A stretch of DNA of 64,000 bases from Phoenix dactylifera (lineage: Eukaryota > Streptophyta > Magnoliopsida > Arecales > Arecaceae), in contig NC_052404.1 of the NCBI RefSeq assembly GCF_009389715.1, forward strand, positions 62,001 to 126,000, read 5' to 3'. Under the pieces are notes generated by a model, which had not been told where the DNA came from, made no database searches, and was given only the letters and a program-made list of their open reading frames with translations. Position 1 is the first letter of the stretch; each line of letters begins with the position of its first letter. The translations under genes and the position numbers were made by a program. Positions 39,689-52,676 of this stretch are shown here, piece by piece.

Positions 39689-40573
39689 CACCAATCAGCA
39701 AACAACCCTAAGCTTGCATGCAAGAAACCACCTTTACCATAATTTCTCAGCCTTCTCTAGAATACACGAGAACTGCCCAAGAAAACTAAGCAATATACCA
39801 CTGGTTGCTCCTCTGCTTTTACCCAATCTTCATTTGGTTACAAATCCTAGCCCTAACAATCGGCCTTCCCGTGCGTTGAAACTTTCTCTCTCACACGCAA
39901 TCCGGCAAGCATTAAATTCGGCGGTCACGCCCAAAACCGTAGTTTTCTCCCTGCTAAAAAAGAAGAACGAAAGTTTAATTTAAAATCAGACAAATTGAAA
40001 AGAAAAAAAAAATTGCTTCATTTTTTTCCTGAAGAACGCTAGACGAGCGACCACAAAAACCTAATAAAAATTCAAGAAAACAGTTATTTTTATTTTTTTT
40101 GAAAAAAAGAGAGATAGAGGAGGAGGAAAAAAAAAGTAAATCCAAGCGAAGAGGAGTGAGAAGTTGACACCTCTCTCATATCACGAGAAGACCGTTTCTT
40201 GCCCAACTCTCAGATCGATCCAAATCCACAAAGAACTGGAAACCGCAAGGCCCAGCTCTCACCAGCAGCCATCTACGCCTTAAAAAACTCAAAATTCCTC
40301 AGTTAAAAATCCAACCTTCCCACTCGCTCCAGATGAAACAATCAACCAAAATCCAGTTTTTTTTTTTCGCTCGATTTCACACCAGTGCGACTGCAGCAAA
40401 CTCGATCTGCCCTCCTCTTACCTCCATATCGCTACCATAAATGGATTTCTCCCAAAAGACAGCGGCAAATCAATAAAATCCTTCCAAAAAAAAACATCCA
40501 TCTTTGACCTCACGTCTCCCTTCTTCCCACGTTCCTTCGAGTCCCTTTCAACGGACCCCATGGAAAGAACTCC
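39689..40573. promoter_or_regulatory. Upstream region of NEAP
   Basis: It should contain the NEAP 5' UTR and promoter because the gene starts leftward at 39688. No unambiguous TATA box was found. It contains A/T-rich tracts and GAGGAGG-type purine stretches near 40100-40140. Confidence 0.35.
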
Positions 40574-40599
40574 ACGCGTCACCGCCCCGGGTGACGCGT
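40574..40599. other. Perfect 10-bp inverted repeat with CGCG boxes
   Basis: ACGCGTCACC (40574-40583) and GGTGACGCGT (40590-40599) are exact inverse complements around the 6-base loop GCCCCG. Each arm contains ACGCGT, the CGCG box bound by CAMTA factors. It lies about 890 bases upstream of the NEAP start. Confidence 0.7.
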
Positions 40600-41353
40600 A
40601 TCCTTCGGCTCCGGAAGCTTGAGAAAAGACGAAATCCAACCGGAAACCCCCCAAAGATTGGAACTTTGGATCGAAAGGGCAAGTGTTTTCGACAGATTTT
40701 GCGCTGACTCTAGGTGGTATTAATTGCTCTCAATGGGAACGGAGCGTCCGGGACGGAGAGAGGGGTAACGCAATGGGTTCCATTTATGGCAACGTTGGTT
40801 CGGAGGAGTCCGGGGCTGAGGCTCGGAATGTTCAACACCCAGCGCGGCAAAACAAAATTTCGGCTTCGCTGTACACGTGGCGTCGTGTCGGCCGTGGATT
40901 TGCCAAACGGCTGTGATTTTTTATTTTTTAAGAGAAAAGGGAATAAAAGGAAAGGAATGCCCTGGTTTGGTAAATTGGATCTTGGTGGTGGGATACTTTT
41001 GATTATAAAGATAGGAGTTTGTCTGTGGGTATTAACCGTATTATTATATTGTCTGTGAGTCAAATCTGTGATTATCCTATTAGATTAAGATTATATTGAT
41101 AATTTATTTGGAACGTTGCACGTCAATGCATGCATTGCTTATCAAATGACTCTTAAAAATTGGAAAAATCCAAAGTTTATAATTAATAGTGATATCATCC
41201 GATAGCAAATCAGCACCTCTATTTAATTTACATCCTGCTAGATTATTAGTTTAAAATGTGTATATGATCTATAGAGGACTTGGTCATTTTGATTTTAAAA
41301 TATTTGAAAATTTTATTGTTCCTAGTAGTCACTTCAAATTTGATCTTTGACTT

Positions 41354-41402
<49 letters not shown>

Positions 41403-44045
41403 TTTTTTCCTTCCATGCATAAGTTACATGGAATCTTGGCAATAGCCCTAAATATCAGTATGCATTATAATTTGTCACCAACTGGTATGTGCTAGCTTTA
41501 ATTGTTAACATGTATCCACTAAAATTGGGAGAAAAATAATAATAACTGTCCAGTCATTTAGCAAATCATGTCAATAATTGGAGGTTTCCCACCCAAAATG
41601 AGTACAAGTTGCAGCTTAGCACCAATATGGATCTATCATGGTGAAATTTAAATTTAAACCTCACCATCTAGGATTGAGAATGAGTTGGATATTATCCAAT
41701 TGTATCTATTCTGTATCCGGTTTGAATCGAATTTGAATGCCACGATGACAACAATTGATAATTCTTTTCATAAAAATATAGTCTTTTTTCTTAATAAAAA
41801 TAAAAAAAGAATAATTTCTTTTTATTCTTTATCATCTTTTCAAAACTGTTTTGTTTAAATATTAAAATGTCAATACATTCAACCTATTCTTATATTTGTA
41901 AAAAAAATTTCATACAAGTTCTTTAAATTATAGATAATTTATGATTTTTTTTATTATACTGCAGTGTAAAAATGATATTCAATATATAAATTTTGATATT
42001 TTATATTATTTATTCTATTTAAATAACTTATAATTTTTAACATAATTTTAATACCAAATATGGTTGAAACAATGATCAAGATCCTTGTTCAAATCGGTCT
42101 CTATATAAGTTCATTAATTACACCTTAGTTCATTATCAAATTTATTGACTGCATGGCAGTATATTTCGTTCTCATGTTTATGATTATATTATTTACATTA
42201 GTTTTTGTTATTGACTTCCCTCAAAATTTAATTTATATCTGAACAATATTTGATTCATATTTGTATTTGGATTGAGAAAATATGAATGTAACTAATATCC
42301 AACTTGTATCTGTATCCATTTAAAACAAAAATAAATATGCTTAATACTCGATTCATGTCCGCATTTGTTCAGAATAAGTATGGATCTATAATTTCACAGT
42401 CATGGATTATTTCTTAGTTAATTTTAGTATCCCTTTGATATCTATATCCATATTTGTTGAGAAATAGGAATATGAATATGGATAGACTAGTTTCCTAATC
42501 CACTTTCAGCCTTAATTGCTCTCTTTCTAGGATTCTTCAAAGATATAAGATCTTCTTTCCTTTTTTTTTTTTTTTTGCATTGATATTGTTTACGAAGCCA
42601 CTATTTCTTGCATGATGTTATTTAGAGTTAAGTTGAATGGAGTAGAAAGCGTTTATTTATCTAGGAATTTCAAAAATCATATAGGTGATATTACAAATGA
42701 AGTCAACCATGTAAAGAACTCCAAGCCAAAAGACAACAGGTTGCTCATGGTAAATTAAAAATACATAAGAAGAAAATCCAACTCATATATAAAATTTAAA
42801 ATAATTATGACAACGGGAAAGAAAATAAGAATCTTCATAACGCTTACTACTCCTTTCATGAATATTAATGGATTGGTGCAAACTTTGACTTGTTTCCATG
42901 ATTATCACCATAGCTTATCTACTACGGCCTTCTTGAATGTGCTACGCATTGGTGTATGAAACCCATAATAGAAAAGGAAAGATCTTGTAGAGAATTAATA
43001 TTTAGCAATTAGACTGGACAAAGACCAATTTGATCATCCATAAAAATGTATATTATTCGAAGGTTGCACTTGCACCACCTGATACACTTAGCATTAACCT
43101 CGTTAACAATTTGCTTGGTCTCCTCATTCACAAATTGCTTGCCTTTTTTAATCACACTAGTTCTTCTGTCATCTTCCTTTTGCCCTCCTAGGAGGTCAAA
43201 TTTATATAGAAAACAACATAAAAAAAAAAATGCAAGGATTACTATAATATGGATGTTTAAAATGGACATTATTATTATAATAATTGTGGATTGTTCTTGT
43301 GAATGGTAGTCAGTTGGAAATGGGGAGCTTGGATATTTATTTTCCCTATCCACATATCTTCTTAGTTTTCTTGGGATGAGATATGAGATAGGATGAGTGA
43401 GATGAGATCAATGAGAAATAGCCTACTACTCTTCGAGTGTGTAATTTAGCAGAAGTTGATCGAGCTTGAATTTGATTAATTTTGAGCTTGAATTGCATGA
43501 TTGAGTTTGATTTGTTCAATCATTATGTTAAGCTAGATCCAATATTGATTTCGAATAAAGTTGAACATAAGTCTATTTGATCACCTTGATAACCTTAAAC
43601 TGAGTTGAAATCAACTCATAAGTAAATCTATTTGGTTTAAGCTTTAAAAAAATCTTGATTTAAAATTTCAAGTTTTGATCCAAAATTTATTTTTAGATCT
43701 AAATTGAATTTAAATTGATCGAAATAATAAATGAGTATTCCCATTAAAATTTCAATCTGATGATTCATTATATGATTTAAATCTATTTTGAGTTTTATCA
43801 AGCCAAGCTTGATCGAGCTGGTTCAATTTTTGGTTTGACTTGAAATTAATCTTAGGCCGAGTTTTTCTCAAGTTGAGCTCATGCCAATGGAAAATAAAAT
43901 ATATATTTTGTCCCATTCATTTAGAGGATTTTTTTGAGCCCCAAAGAGTCCATAAACTTGCATCGGTGGTCACTATTTCTGGCGCTTGGTAAGTGATCTT
44001 GCCTGAGACTAGGAGAGCACTCAAGATCATGCAATGTGTACTGAC
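40600..44045. other. Gene-poor AT-rich intergenic stretch
   Basis: Mutually overlapping open frames on both strands at 40683-41063 show no motifs. A minus-strand frame at 43009-43353 would give a 114-residue peptide with one hydrophobic segment (HIIVILAFFFLCCFLYKF) followed by charged sequence; no family is recognised and it may be chance. An AT microsatellite lies at 41357-41401. Nothing else could be supported. Confidence 0.45.
41357..41401. repeat. (AT)n microsatellite
   Basis: Uninterrupted AT dinucleotide run of about 44 bases. Confidence 0.95.
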
Positions 44046-44048
44046 TAA

Positions 44049-44917
44049 AGCCCCATTTGGGAGAACTTTTGGAGGATCAAAAGGCACTTTGTATCCCTCC
44101 AAAAGCACTTTTAGATAAAATATAGATGTTTGATACAATTTTCAAAAAGCTGTTTTAGCTTTTTCAGAAAGCTAAAATAACTTTTTGGGAGAAGCTTTAT
44201 TTTGGAGCTTCTCCAAAAAAGCATTTTTAGAAATTATTGGAAAGCTTTTTTGAGTTATTATTTTTTTGGACCAAAATACCTATAATAAAAATATAATAAT
44301 TACATAGAGAGATAAATAGTCACCAGAAGGATAGAAAATTAATTTATACTAATAATTATAATATTTTATACCTTTATTATTGTATTATATTATAAATATA
44401 ATATTATATCATAATACATTAATATGTTCTGTTAAATAATTTAATATTATATTATGTTATACCACAGTCAGCGGGAGGATGAAAAGTTAATTTACGCTAA
44501 TAATTATAATATTTTATACCTTTATTATTATATTATACTATAAATATCATATTATATTACATTATATCATAATACATAAATATATTATATTAAATAATTT
44601 AATATTATATTAAATTATTATGCTATAGTATTCAATATTATATTATAATAATATTATATTATATTACATTAATATTATACTATATTATATATTTATGTGT
44701 TAATACATATTATATTTTATTATGCTCTGTTGTATAATACTATGTAATGCCCTTTATGGTCGTTTTGTCATACCAAAAGTACTTTCTCAGTTTGTTTACC
44801 AAATACATGTTAAAGTTCTATAACACTTTAAAAATATAGTTACCAAACAGCAAACAGTTTTTTATAAAAGCTCTACTTTCAAAAGTTCTACTGCCAACAG
44901 CTCTCTTAAATGGGGCC
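44049..44917. mobile_element. Second Tourist-like MITE of the same family, inverted
   Basis: 869 bp between TAA at 44046-44048 and TAA at 44918-44920. Ends read AGCCCCATTTGGGAGAAC and (inverted) GGCCCCATTTAAGAGAGC. Its inverse complement aligns with the copy at 34985-35849 over both ends and the interior (for example TTTGGTAAACAAACTGAGAA). It carries a related internal duplication (CTAATAATTATA at 44350 and 44497). Ends have decayed by G-to-A and C-to-T changes. Confidence 0.85.
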
Positions 44918-44970
44918 TAAATGTCCATCTCACAACACCATAGTCAGCAAATTGCCTCATGCCACCTTTG

Positions 44971-45009
44971 CTAACTATTATATTTGATCTTAGCCAAAAA
45001 CCTAAGAAT
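44971..45009 (-). pseudogene. Fragment resembling the 5' part of U2 snRNA
   Basis: On the minus strand the 16-mer TTTTGGCTAAGATCAA (44984-44999) is identical to the conserved 5' region of U2 spliceosomal RNA. The flanking bases also align: ATATAATA in place of GTGTAGTA on one side, TTCTTAGG in place of TTCTCGGC on the other. No similarity continues into the Sm site, and no USE or TATA element is present, so this is at most a short decayed U2 pseudogene. Confidence 0.5.
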
Positions 45010-45012
45010 TAT

Positions 45013-47200
45013 TGTCCACATTTCCACACAATTTATCGAGCTTAGTATGCGTCCACTAATGGACTCTTTGTTATGCTCAAACATGGGCATGCACTATCGT
45101 TTTCTTTTCATGGCTGATCACCGAGATGAGTACATAGCATATAGAGCCTATAGAAAAGAGACACGGTGATTAGCATGCTGCACAGTGTCGGTGTAACTTC
45201 TCTTTTTCGATCCTAACAAGCTACGGACTACCAACCCTAAGTTTTATTGGTTAGATAAAAGGCCATTTCGTTTTACTCAAACACCCTTAGCTCTTAACTG
45301 AATAAAAAGGCTAACCAACTTTATTTAAAGCCATTCGCCTGTATCACCTCTTTGCATCTGGTGAACTTGGCAATGTAATTTAGGTTTGAAATAGTGGACT
45401 TGCAAAGAGCAATCATTGTTTAGTTATTAATTTTTTTATCATAACTGTATAAAATGTGAATAACTATCATTATCTTTTGATGTTCCCCCTGCCCATACTA
45501 TGATATATTAACTAAAATAAATTCATTTAATTGAAACCTTCACGCTAGTTGAAAGAAATCATTTTTATTTGATGAGCAAAGCATCATCAAGTAATGATGC
45601 TATCTTGTTGCCATCTTTCACTATATAATAGTTGATGACGGCTATATTTATTATTATTGCATTAATAATAATATTTGAGGACAAAATAACGACGTCAAGA
45701 AAGAGAAGGTTTTTTTGAAGTTATTGGAGCCATTAAGCCCTCGTTATCAGAGATATGAGATCAGATCAGATGTTAAAATCCATGGGAGGGCATTTTAAGT
45801 ACAATGAGATGTCATCGGCTCACAAGTTATAAAATTTTATAAATTGCCTTGGAGGCATTTCTTGGAAGTTTGGATCTTGAGTGTATGTTTTGTAGGATTA
45901 AAACTGGATCGGATATCGATATATTTATATCTATTTTTATTTTATTAGATAAATACAGATTATGGATACAAATCGGATAGTAAAAATATAAATATAAATA
46001 TAAGTCGAATATTTGAATTTTATGAGCGCAAAATCGAAGATACTACTAAGGTAAATCAAGTCAATAGCATATTAATAAGACTGTTTATTTTTCTTAAAAA
46101 TTTATGAGTTCTAGATAAAACTAAATAAAAATATAAAATAATTATCTATTCATATCCATATTTATTTATTTATTGTGATGCATATGGATATGGATATTAG
46201 CTGGATGCTTAAATCTTTATCCGTATCTAGATAGATTCGAATACGGAACCAAATTTGGATGGATATTAGTTGTCCATCTTCATGATGGAATTGATTGACA
46301 GAGGATTCTCTATCAATCCATGTGTAAAAAGCTCCATCCCTTATCAAAGCCAAAACATTAAGGACGCAATATTATGATTGGAAAAGTGAGGTTCATCTAG
46401 TGCCAAACCAAAAATCTTAGAAGATATTAAAGAAGGATGGAGAAAATTCAAAGCAATTAAAGCAAGGCATGTGTTGTTGCTTTCCTAGAGCTGTGGATAG
46501 GAAGGACATTTAATTGAGTCGCTGTAGATCTTTCATGCGATTAATGCTTTTAATTAAATGGTCGCATTCTTCCAACTGTCAGGATGTCTATGATTATTGA
46601 ATGCAAGATAAATAACATAGCCTGGATCTGAACTTCTTACAGCAATTGTGTTCAGAATGCCCTATGATGAAAACGAAAAGGCATGGGATGTAAGAATATT
46701 CCACATAATAGCATGTAACCGACACTATAACAATAGAATTTAATCAAATAATAGAAACATTAGCAGGCATATACAGTTGTATTGAACATTAGACGATGTA
46801 CAAAATTCTGATATATTTGTCTAAGATTATTGTTTCATGAAAAACTGCTATTAAATGCTGAAATTTTCACTTGAATATTGACATGTAAAAAAGGATTTTT
46901 TCTTTTTCTCATTCAATTAATGAGTCAATTGAGATCATCTCTCTCTAATACCCTATTTATTGGTGTCTGCCTTTTTTGTTTATAATTTGCGACTCACATT
47001 TATTAATACTTTACATTTTATTAATTGATTATTTTAATATAAATCATAATAAAATAAAATCACAATCATAATAAGATCTTCCATATGCACAAAAACTAAG
47101 CTAGGGTACATGATCAAATGACCAAGTCCAACCTATTCACAATTAATCAAATGTAGGAGGAACCTATATGTGCTTCACATATACCGGCATGTATACATGA
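45013..47200. other. Gene-free AT-rich intergenic stretch
   Basis: Only short frames without motifs. Degenerate TATCCATATCCATATTTAT-like words at about 45900-46260 are a low-complexity repeat seen also near 42230-42490. Confidence 0.45.
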
Positions 47201-47572
47201 GTTTGCACGTAGACATGGGCATCGAGCCGGCCCAGGCCCACCGGGCCACAGAATAAACGGGCCGTGCCTGGCCCGGCCTGTTACTAAACGGGCCGTGCCT
47301 AACGGGCCATGCCAGGCACAGCCCGCTTAGCCTAAAAGCTAAGCCCAGCCCGGCCCTAAGCCCGTGGGTTGGCGGGCCATGCCGGCCCCTGGCACGAGAC
47401 GGGCCGTGCCCCGTATGGCAAAAAGAAAATAGTCGTTACGGGCCGTGCCAGGCACGAGACGGAAACGGTTACATAACAACTATTTTTTGGTTTTTACCCA
47501 AAATACCCCCTCCCAACAATCATAAAATGGCTAATTTGAGGGGTATTTTGAGGAAAAAAATATTTGGAGTCC

Positions 47573-47579
47573 TATAAAT
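47573..47579 (+). promoter_or_regulatory. TATA box of the hAT transposase
   Basis: TATAAAT in CCTATAAATACCCC, about 290 bases upstream of the transposase ATG and followed by a CT-rich leader. Confidence 0.55.
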
Positions 47580-47870
47580 ACCCCTTTTCTCCCTCATTCT
47601 CACCACACCAAACCAACTCTTCTCTCCTTCTCTACTACTACTATTTCTCTCTTCTAGCAATATTTAGCAAGTGCTCTTCTAGCAATTTAATTTTTAGTTT
47701 GCATTTAGCAAGTGTTCAAGTGCTACACAAGAGGAGGTTCTTGTTGAGAAGAGAAGGAGGTTTTTGTTGAGAGCACAAGAGAAAGCTCACAAATCTCGGC
47801 TCTACCTCTGGTCCTCTACTCAATTCCTCATTGTGGTTAGTTTTTATTTTTTGCATTCATCAATTTAGAT

Positions 47871-49888
47871 ATGTCATCTTTTGAGGAAAGTCATTTTGGC
47901 ATTCCTTCTGTTTCTGAGGGAGAAGAAACTAATCCCCAACCCCATGTTCCTAGTTCCTCTAGAACTAGTGAACCGAGTGAAGATCAAACCTCTTCTCGTA
48001 AGAGGACTAGTGCTGTATGGAATGAATTTGATAGAATTATGGTTGATGGAGTCTGGAAAGCAAAATATAAAAAATGTGCCAAACTTTATAGTTGTAGTAG
48101 TAGTGGGGGAACAGGCCATTTAAAAAGACATCAAGAGAGTCATAGGATGCATGATTCTCGTCTTCAAAGTACCCTTAACATACAAGGGGGATCACTTTTA
48201 GGTAATTTTGCATATAATCATGAAAATCAAAGAAAAGCACTTGTAAAATGGATAGTTAAGGATGAATTACCTTTTAGTTTATGTGAATCTTTTAATTTTG
48301 AAGAATATGTTCAATTAAACCTACAACCTGCTTACAAAAGAACTAGTAGGCGTACATTTAGAAGAGTAGCTATGACTAACTTTTAGCAATAAAACAAAGT
48401 TTAATTGAAACACTCTCTACTTTAAATGTAAAAGTTTCATTAACTTCTGATATTTGGTCAGCATCTGTAGGTAGTAATTGTTTTATTGCTATTACTGCTC
48501 ATTATATTGATAATGATTGGCAATTAAATAAACGTAATCTTGCTTTTCGTGCTTTTGATTTTCCACATTCTGGGCAACAAATTTCAAATGCCATTTATCA
48601 AACTGCATGTTCATATAATATTAATGATAAAATTATGTCTATTACTTTTGATAATGCATCTAATAATAATTCTGCTGTTACATTATTAAAGGACTCATTG
48701 CATCCCATGTTAAATGGAAATTTATTACATATTAGATGTGCATGTCATATCTTAAATCTTTCTGTTCAAGCTGGCATGGGCATGATTCAAGATGTCATTT
48801 TAAAAATTAGAAATGCAGTTTCTTTTATTCATGCTTCAAGATCAAGACTTCAAGAATTTAAGGAACTATGTATAAATCATAGTAAACATTTTAAAAAATT
48901 TAAACTTGATGTAATTACTCGTTAGAACTCAACATATAGCATGATACATGATGCATACCCATATAAAAACTTATTAAGTGCATATATTAATGATCGTGGA
49001 TTAGGCTTTACATTGACTGAAATTGATTGGAATAAAGGAAAAATTTTGGAAGATTTTTTGCTTAGTTTTTATAATGCTACTAATGTTCTTTCTGGTATTT
49101 ATTATCCAACTTCATGTTCATTTTTACAACAAGCATATATGATTAGTCAAAAATTTGCAGAACATAAATATGATGATTATTTAATGCCTATTATTGAACA
49201 AATGGAATCTAAATGGAATGAGTATTGGGACAAGATCTGTCCTATGCATAACTTAGCTGCTGTATTTGATCCAAGAGTTAAATTGAATGGCGTACTAATT
49301 TTACTTGATGCATATTGTGAAAATATGATTCAAGATCCCGAACCTGCTAAAATTGAGGTAAAACAACTTCTTTATGATATTTATGCTATATATGATGAAA
49401 AAATTCGTGGATCTAGATTTTCCGTACAAAGCTTTATTTCTTCTTCTTGTAGTTCTCGTTCGTCATCTATTTTTTCATTCATTGCACAGAGAAAACACAC
49501 ACATGCTTCAAATTCATCTTCATCTTCTTCATCTTTAAGTAGTGAACTAGAATTTTATTTACGAAATGATCTTCAGTCTGCATATGATGAAAATCAAATA
49601 GAGAGTCTAGATGTATTATCTTGGTGGAAGAGTATTAAAAATCAATATCCTGTTATGTCTGCAATTGCACGCGATATTTTAGCTGTGCCGATGTCCACAG
49701 TAGCATCGGAATCCGCTTTTAGTGCAGGTCGGCGTGTTCTTGACGAAAAGAGAAGTAGGATGACTGGCGAAACGGTTGAGATGCTTCTCTGCTTCAAAGA
49801 GTGATTGGATGCTGAGGCGAGACTTCAAGATAAAGATGGACATGATACAACATCCTCTGATGATGATGATACAAACACTACTGAATAG
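47871..49888 (+). pseudogene. hAT transposase (BED-type), broken
   Basis: The N-terminus is Ser/Glu-rich, then comes a BED zinc finger (WNEFDRIM...GTGHLKRHQESH) whose first Cys is Tyr (KYKKC). The RNase H-like core follows (VKVSLTSDIWSA, MSITFDNASNN, IRCACHILNLSVQ). The C-terminal dimerisation region reads VLSWWKSIKNQYPVMSAIAR and STVASESAFSAGRRVLDEKR. Breaks: a 1-bp loss in the T run at 48381-48384 moves the frame; TAG at 48923-48925 replaces the Trp of the conserved RWNSTY motif; TGA at 49802-49804 replaces a Trp near the C-terminus. Otherwise the frame is open to TAG at 49886-49888, so the copy died fairly recently. Family: Ac/RICESLEEPER-type DNA transposase. Confidence 0.92.
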
Positions 49889-51040
49889 TGAATACTGATG
49901 ATTAGTAAAATTTTGATCATTTATTTTTATTTCTTAATTTTTTATAATTGTACATTTTTATTTTTTTAATTGTTAAAGTGAGTCATCTCTATTTTTTTTT
50001 CCTTTTTTATTGTATTCTGGAGGTCAGACCAAGGTCCAAACCTTCCTTCATGTACCATTTTGATTTAAATTAATAAACTGGTAGGGGTCTATGCCAAACC
50101 CCCTACTATTAAGGTGGCTTTATATTAATAAATCCTTAGTTCCCAATATTTATTAATTTATTAAAAAAATTTATTCTCATTTATTTTAAGGGGGACGAGC
50201 CGTGCCTGGCCCAGCCCAGGCCCGGTTCAGGCCCTTATGAGCCGTTCCGGGCTGGTTCGCGGGTCGTGCCGTGCTTGGCCCACGAATCGTGCCAGCCCAA
50301 GCCCTTATGGGCCGTGCCGAGCTGGCTCGCGGGTCGTGCCGTGCTTGGCCCACGAATCGTGCCAGCCTAGGCCCTTATGGGCCGGGCTGGGCTCGGCCCG
50401 CAGGCTAGAAATTCGTAACCCAGTCCGGCCCCCTTTTATGGGCCGTGCTAGGCACGGCCCGTTACTGTAGCAAGCCCGCTTCGTGCCGGGCCGGGCCGGG
50501 CCGCACGCATGAGGTATAGAATGTGTACAGATGTATGTACATGCTAGTCCATCTCTCTCTTATTCTCTTTTTCCCCCCAACCCATGTAGAAGCCGAGTCG
50601 CTGAATTGAGACATTGTACACAAAAAAAAAGAGGTTTGCGTAGAAAGAAGAAATGTCTAGCAGGATAAATAAAATAAAGATTCAGGTGATCCTCTAGCAA
50701 CAAATGATGCAGCAAAGCATTTATAGATGAAACAACACTTTTAGCCAATGGTCATGTGTAGGAAGAAAAGCACATTCATGTTTCTAATTTGAAATCAATC
50801 AATTAAGAGCAAGAAAGATTCATAGGCATCCTTATAAACTTATAGAAAACATGGTTTGATACAACTCACCAGTAGTATATCCTAGTGCCTGATGTGAAGG
50901 TTTTGACAACAACATCACCAAGCACAACTTCAGACTCTCTCTATAAAATAAAGTAATAAAAAAAAAACTACAACTAACAGAGGTATCACAACAATCATAA
51001 TAAGTTGTCGTAGAAATATATACAAAAAGCAAAACTTGCA

Positions 51041-51089
51041 TAGGGTTTAGAATTTAGAGTTTAGAATTTAGAATTTAGGGTTTAGGATT
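51041..51089. repeat. Degenerate TTTAGGG-like interstitial patch
   Basis: Seven consecutive units related to the plant telomere repeat (TTTAGAA, TTTAGAG, TTTAGAA, TTTAGAA, TTTAGGG, TTTAGGA after TAGGG) occur in a row. Confidence 0.6.
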
Positions 51090-51506
51090 AACTTTCTGCA
51101 TGGCTATTTGCGGCCTGAATATACTTGTGAAGATTCATACGACATTTTCTTTTAGGAAAATACTAAAGATTGCCTGCCATATCGATCACCACTTCATTCA
51201 CTGGTTTGATACAGAATAGGTGATTTGTTGAACACCAGGTGAGACCTGATCACTGACACCATCATCCCCCACGGTGTATCGCACCAATCTCCGAAACAAT
51301 AATCATCGCAAAAACTAGAATGAATCATCATGTTGATGTTATGTAGACATCTTACGACCAAACAGATACGAGAAATGATTAAACAGAAATCTTCTTCTGT
51401 GTGTACTCACTATGTGGTCAGTGAACTCAAGACCACTTCAAGGACCGAGAGAGCAAAACAGATGGAAGAAGCAAACAAATTTTAAATTTATAAAATACTT
51501 ATTGAA

Positions 51507-51533
51507 AAATAAATAAATAAATAAATAAATAAA
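51507..51533. repeat. (AAAT)n microsatellite
   Basis: Six to seven AAAT/AATA units in a row. Confidence 0.9.
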
Positions 51534-52676
51534 CGTTATGAATAAAGGCATGGTACTGTATATAACATTCTCGCATTAAATATAATTTTCAAATTTATAA
51601 TAATTTAAGCTCCTAAAATTATCTTTTGTTAATAACCAATTATTCAATTTTAATATGCAACCCTAGGAGAAAAATAATAGGAGAGAACACAAGTTACAAG
51701 CCTAATAACCAATCTGAGTAGCTAAAAGTAAAAGTAGGTACGATTTTACTTATACATAAAAACTCTTTACAAACAAAATAAAAAATAAGCCTTTCATTGC
51801 TAACTATTTTTTTTTAATTTACTCAGATCATAATTGCATTGGAAAATAGTAAGACAAGGAAGCCGATGGTATGACAAGGAGGCATATAAGGGTTGTTGCT
51901 AGCTATTATGGAACAGCATGCACACAGATATTTAACTCATAACTTCAAAATATGCTTTCTTTTTGTACTTAAATACTCTATTTTGTGAATGCTAGTTTAT
52001 TTTGTCGAAAGCTATGGAAAGGGAAATCGCAATTTGTTGAGCATATCATATTTATAAAGTTTAAGAGGCCTAAAATGCTAGTATTACTATTTCGAAACAA
52101 AAATATCAAAAAAGTTTTTATGATGTAATATGATAACTAATCTTATCAAAGCTTAATATGGTTATTTAGTTTTTCTTCCCAGCCTAATATATTGGTAGGG
52201 GAAAAAGGCAAAGGTAAAACAGCAATCTCCAATTTTAGAAGGCAGGTTTATAATCTTTCATAAACATAAGTACGTTCACCTATAAAGTCGTCCATATCTG
52301 ATTAAGAGGGATGCATATACCGGAAAACAAAAGAAAAGAATGAAACTAATTGAAACCAAAGATTCTGATAATCATGATAAGTACAACATATCAAAAGATT
52401 TCACACATTATCTCTTAACAGACTCCTTGTAATGATTGTCTTCAGCTTATTTACAGAACAAACGGGACAAATACACATGCTGTAAACAAAGTACATAGCA
52501 TTCTAAACATCTCAACCTAACGATCAACCTGATAGCCGTTAAGACTGAACTCAAAATGAACAAACGCGTGACATGATATACAGGGGCAAAGAATAATAAC
52601 ACAGAATAGCACATCAAATATGTTTCTTTCAAGGTTCAAATGCACATGAGCAAACCAGCCACCTCTGAAGTGCACT

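Larger units (their letters stand above)
47213..50515 (+). mobile_element. hAT transposon with degenerate transposase
   Basis: A BED zinc-finger transposase lies between two GC-rich flanks made of GGGCCGTGCC/GGCACGGCCC words, an arrangement typical of hAT subterminal repeats. The left edge is near CATGGGCATCGAGCCGGCCC (about 47213). The right edge is near 50515, where the inverse reads CATGCGTGCGGCCCGGCCC. These ends match only partly, and no 8-bp target duplication could be found, so the exact limits are uncertain. Confidence 0.82.
50516..52676. other. Intergenic stretch between the hAT element and the NPSN13 3' end
   Basis: No supported gene. It contains a telomere-like patch (51041-51089) and an AAAT run (51507-51533). 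The last few hundred bases are probably NPSN13 3' UTR. Confidence 0.5.

Noticed and set aside
40683-41063. Overlapping frames of 77-117 residues on both strands
   Set aside because: They exclude each other and lack domains, splice context or a paired promoter.
43009-43353. 114-residue minus-strand frame with one hydrophobic segment
   Set aside because: It could be a small membrane protein, but low-complexity Ile runs and the lack of any family or codon evidence make it too weak to call.
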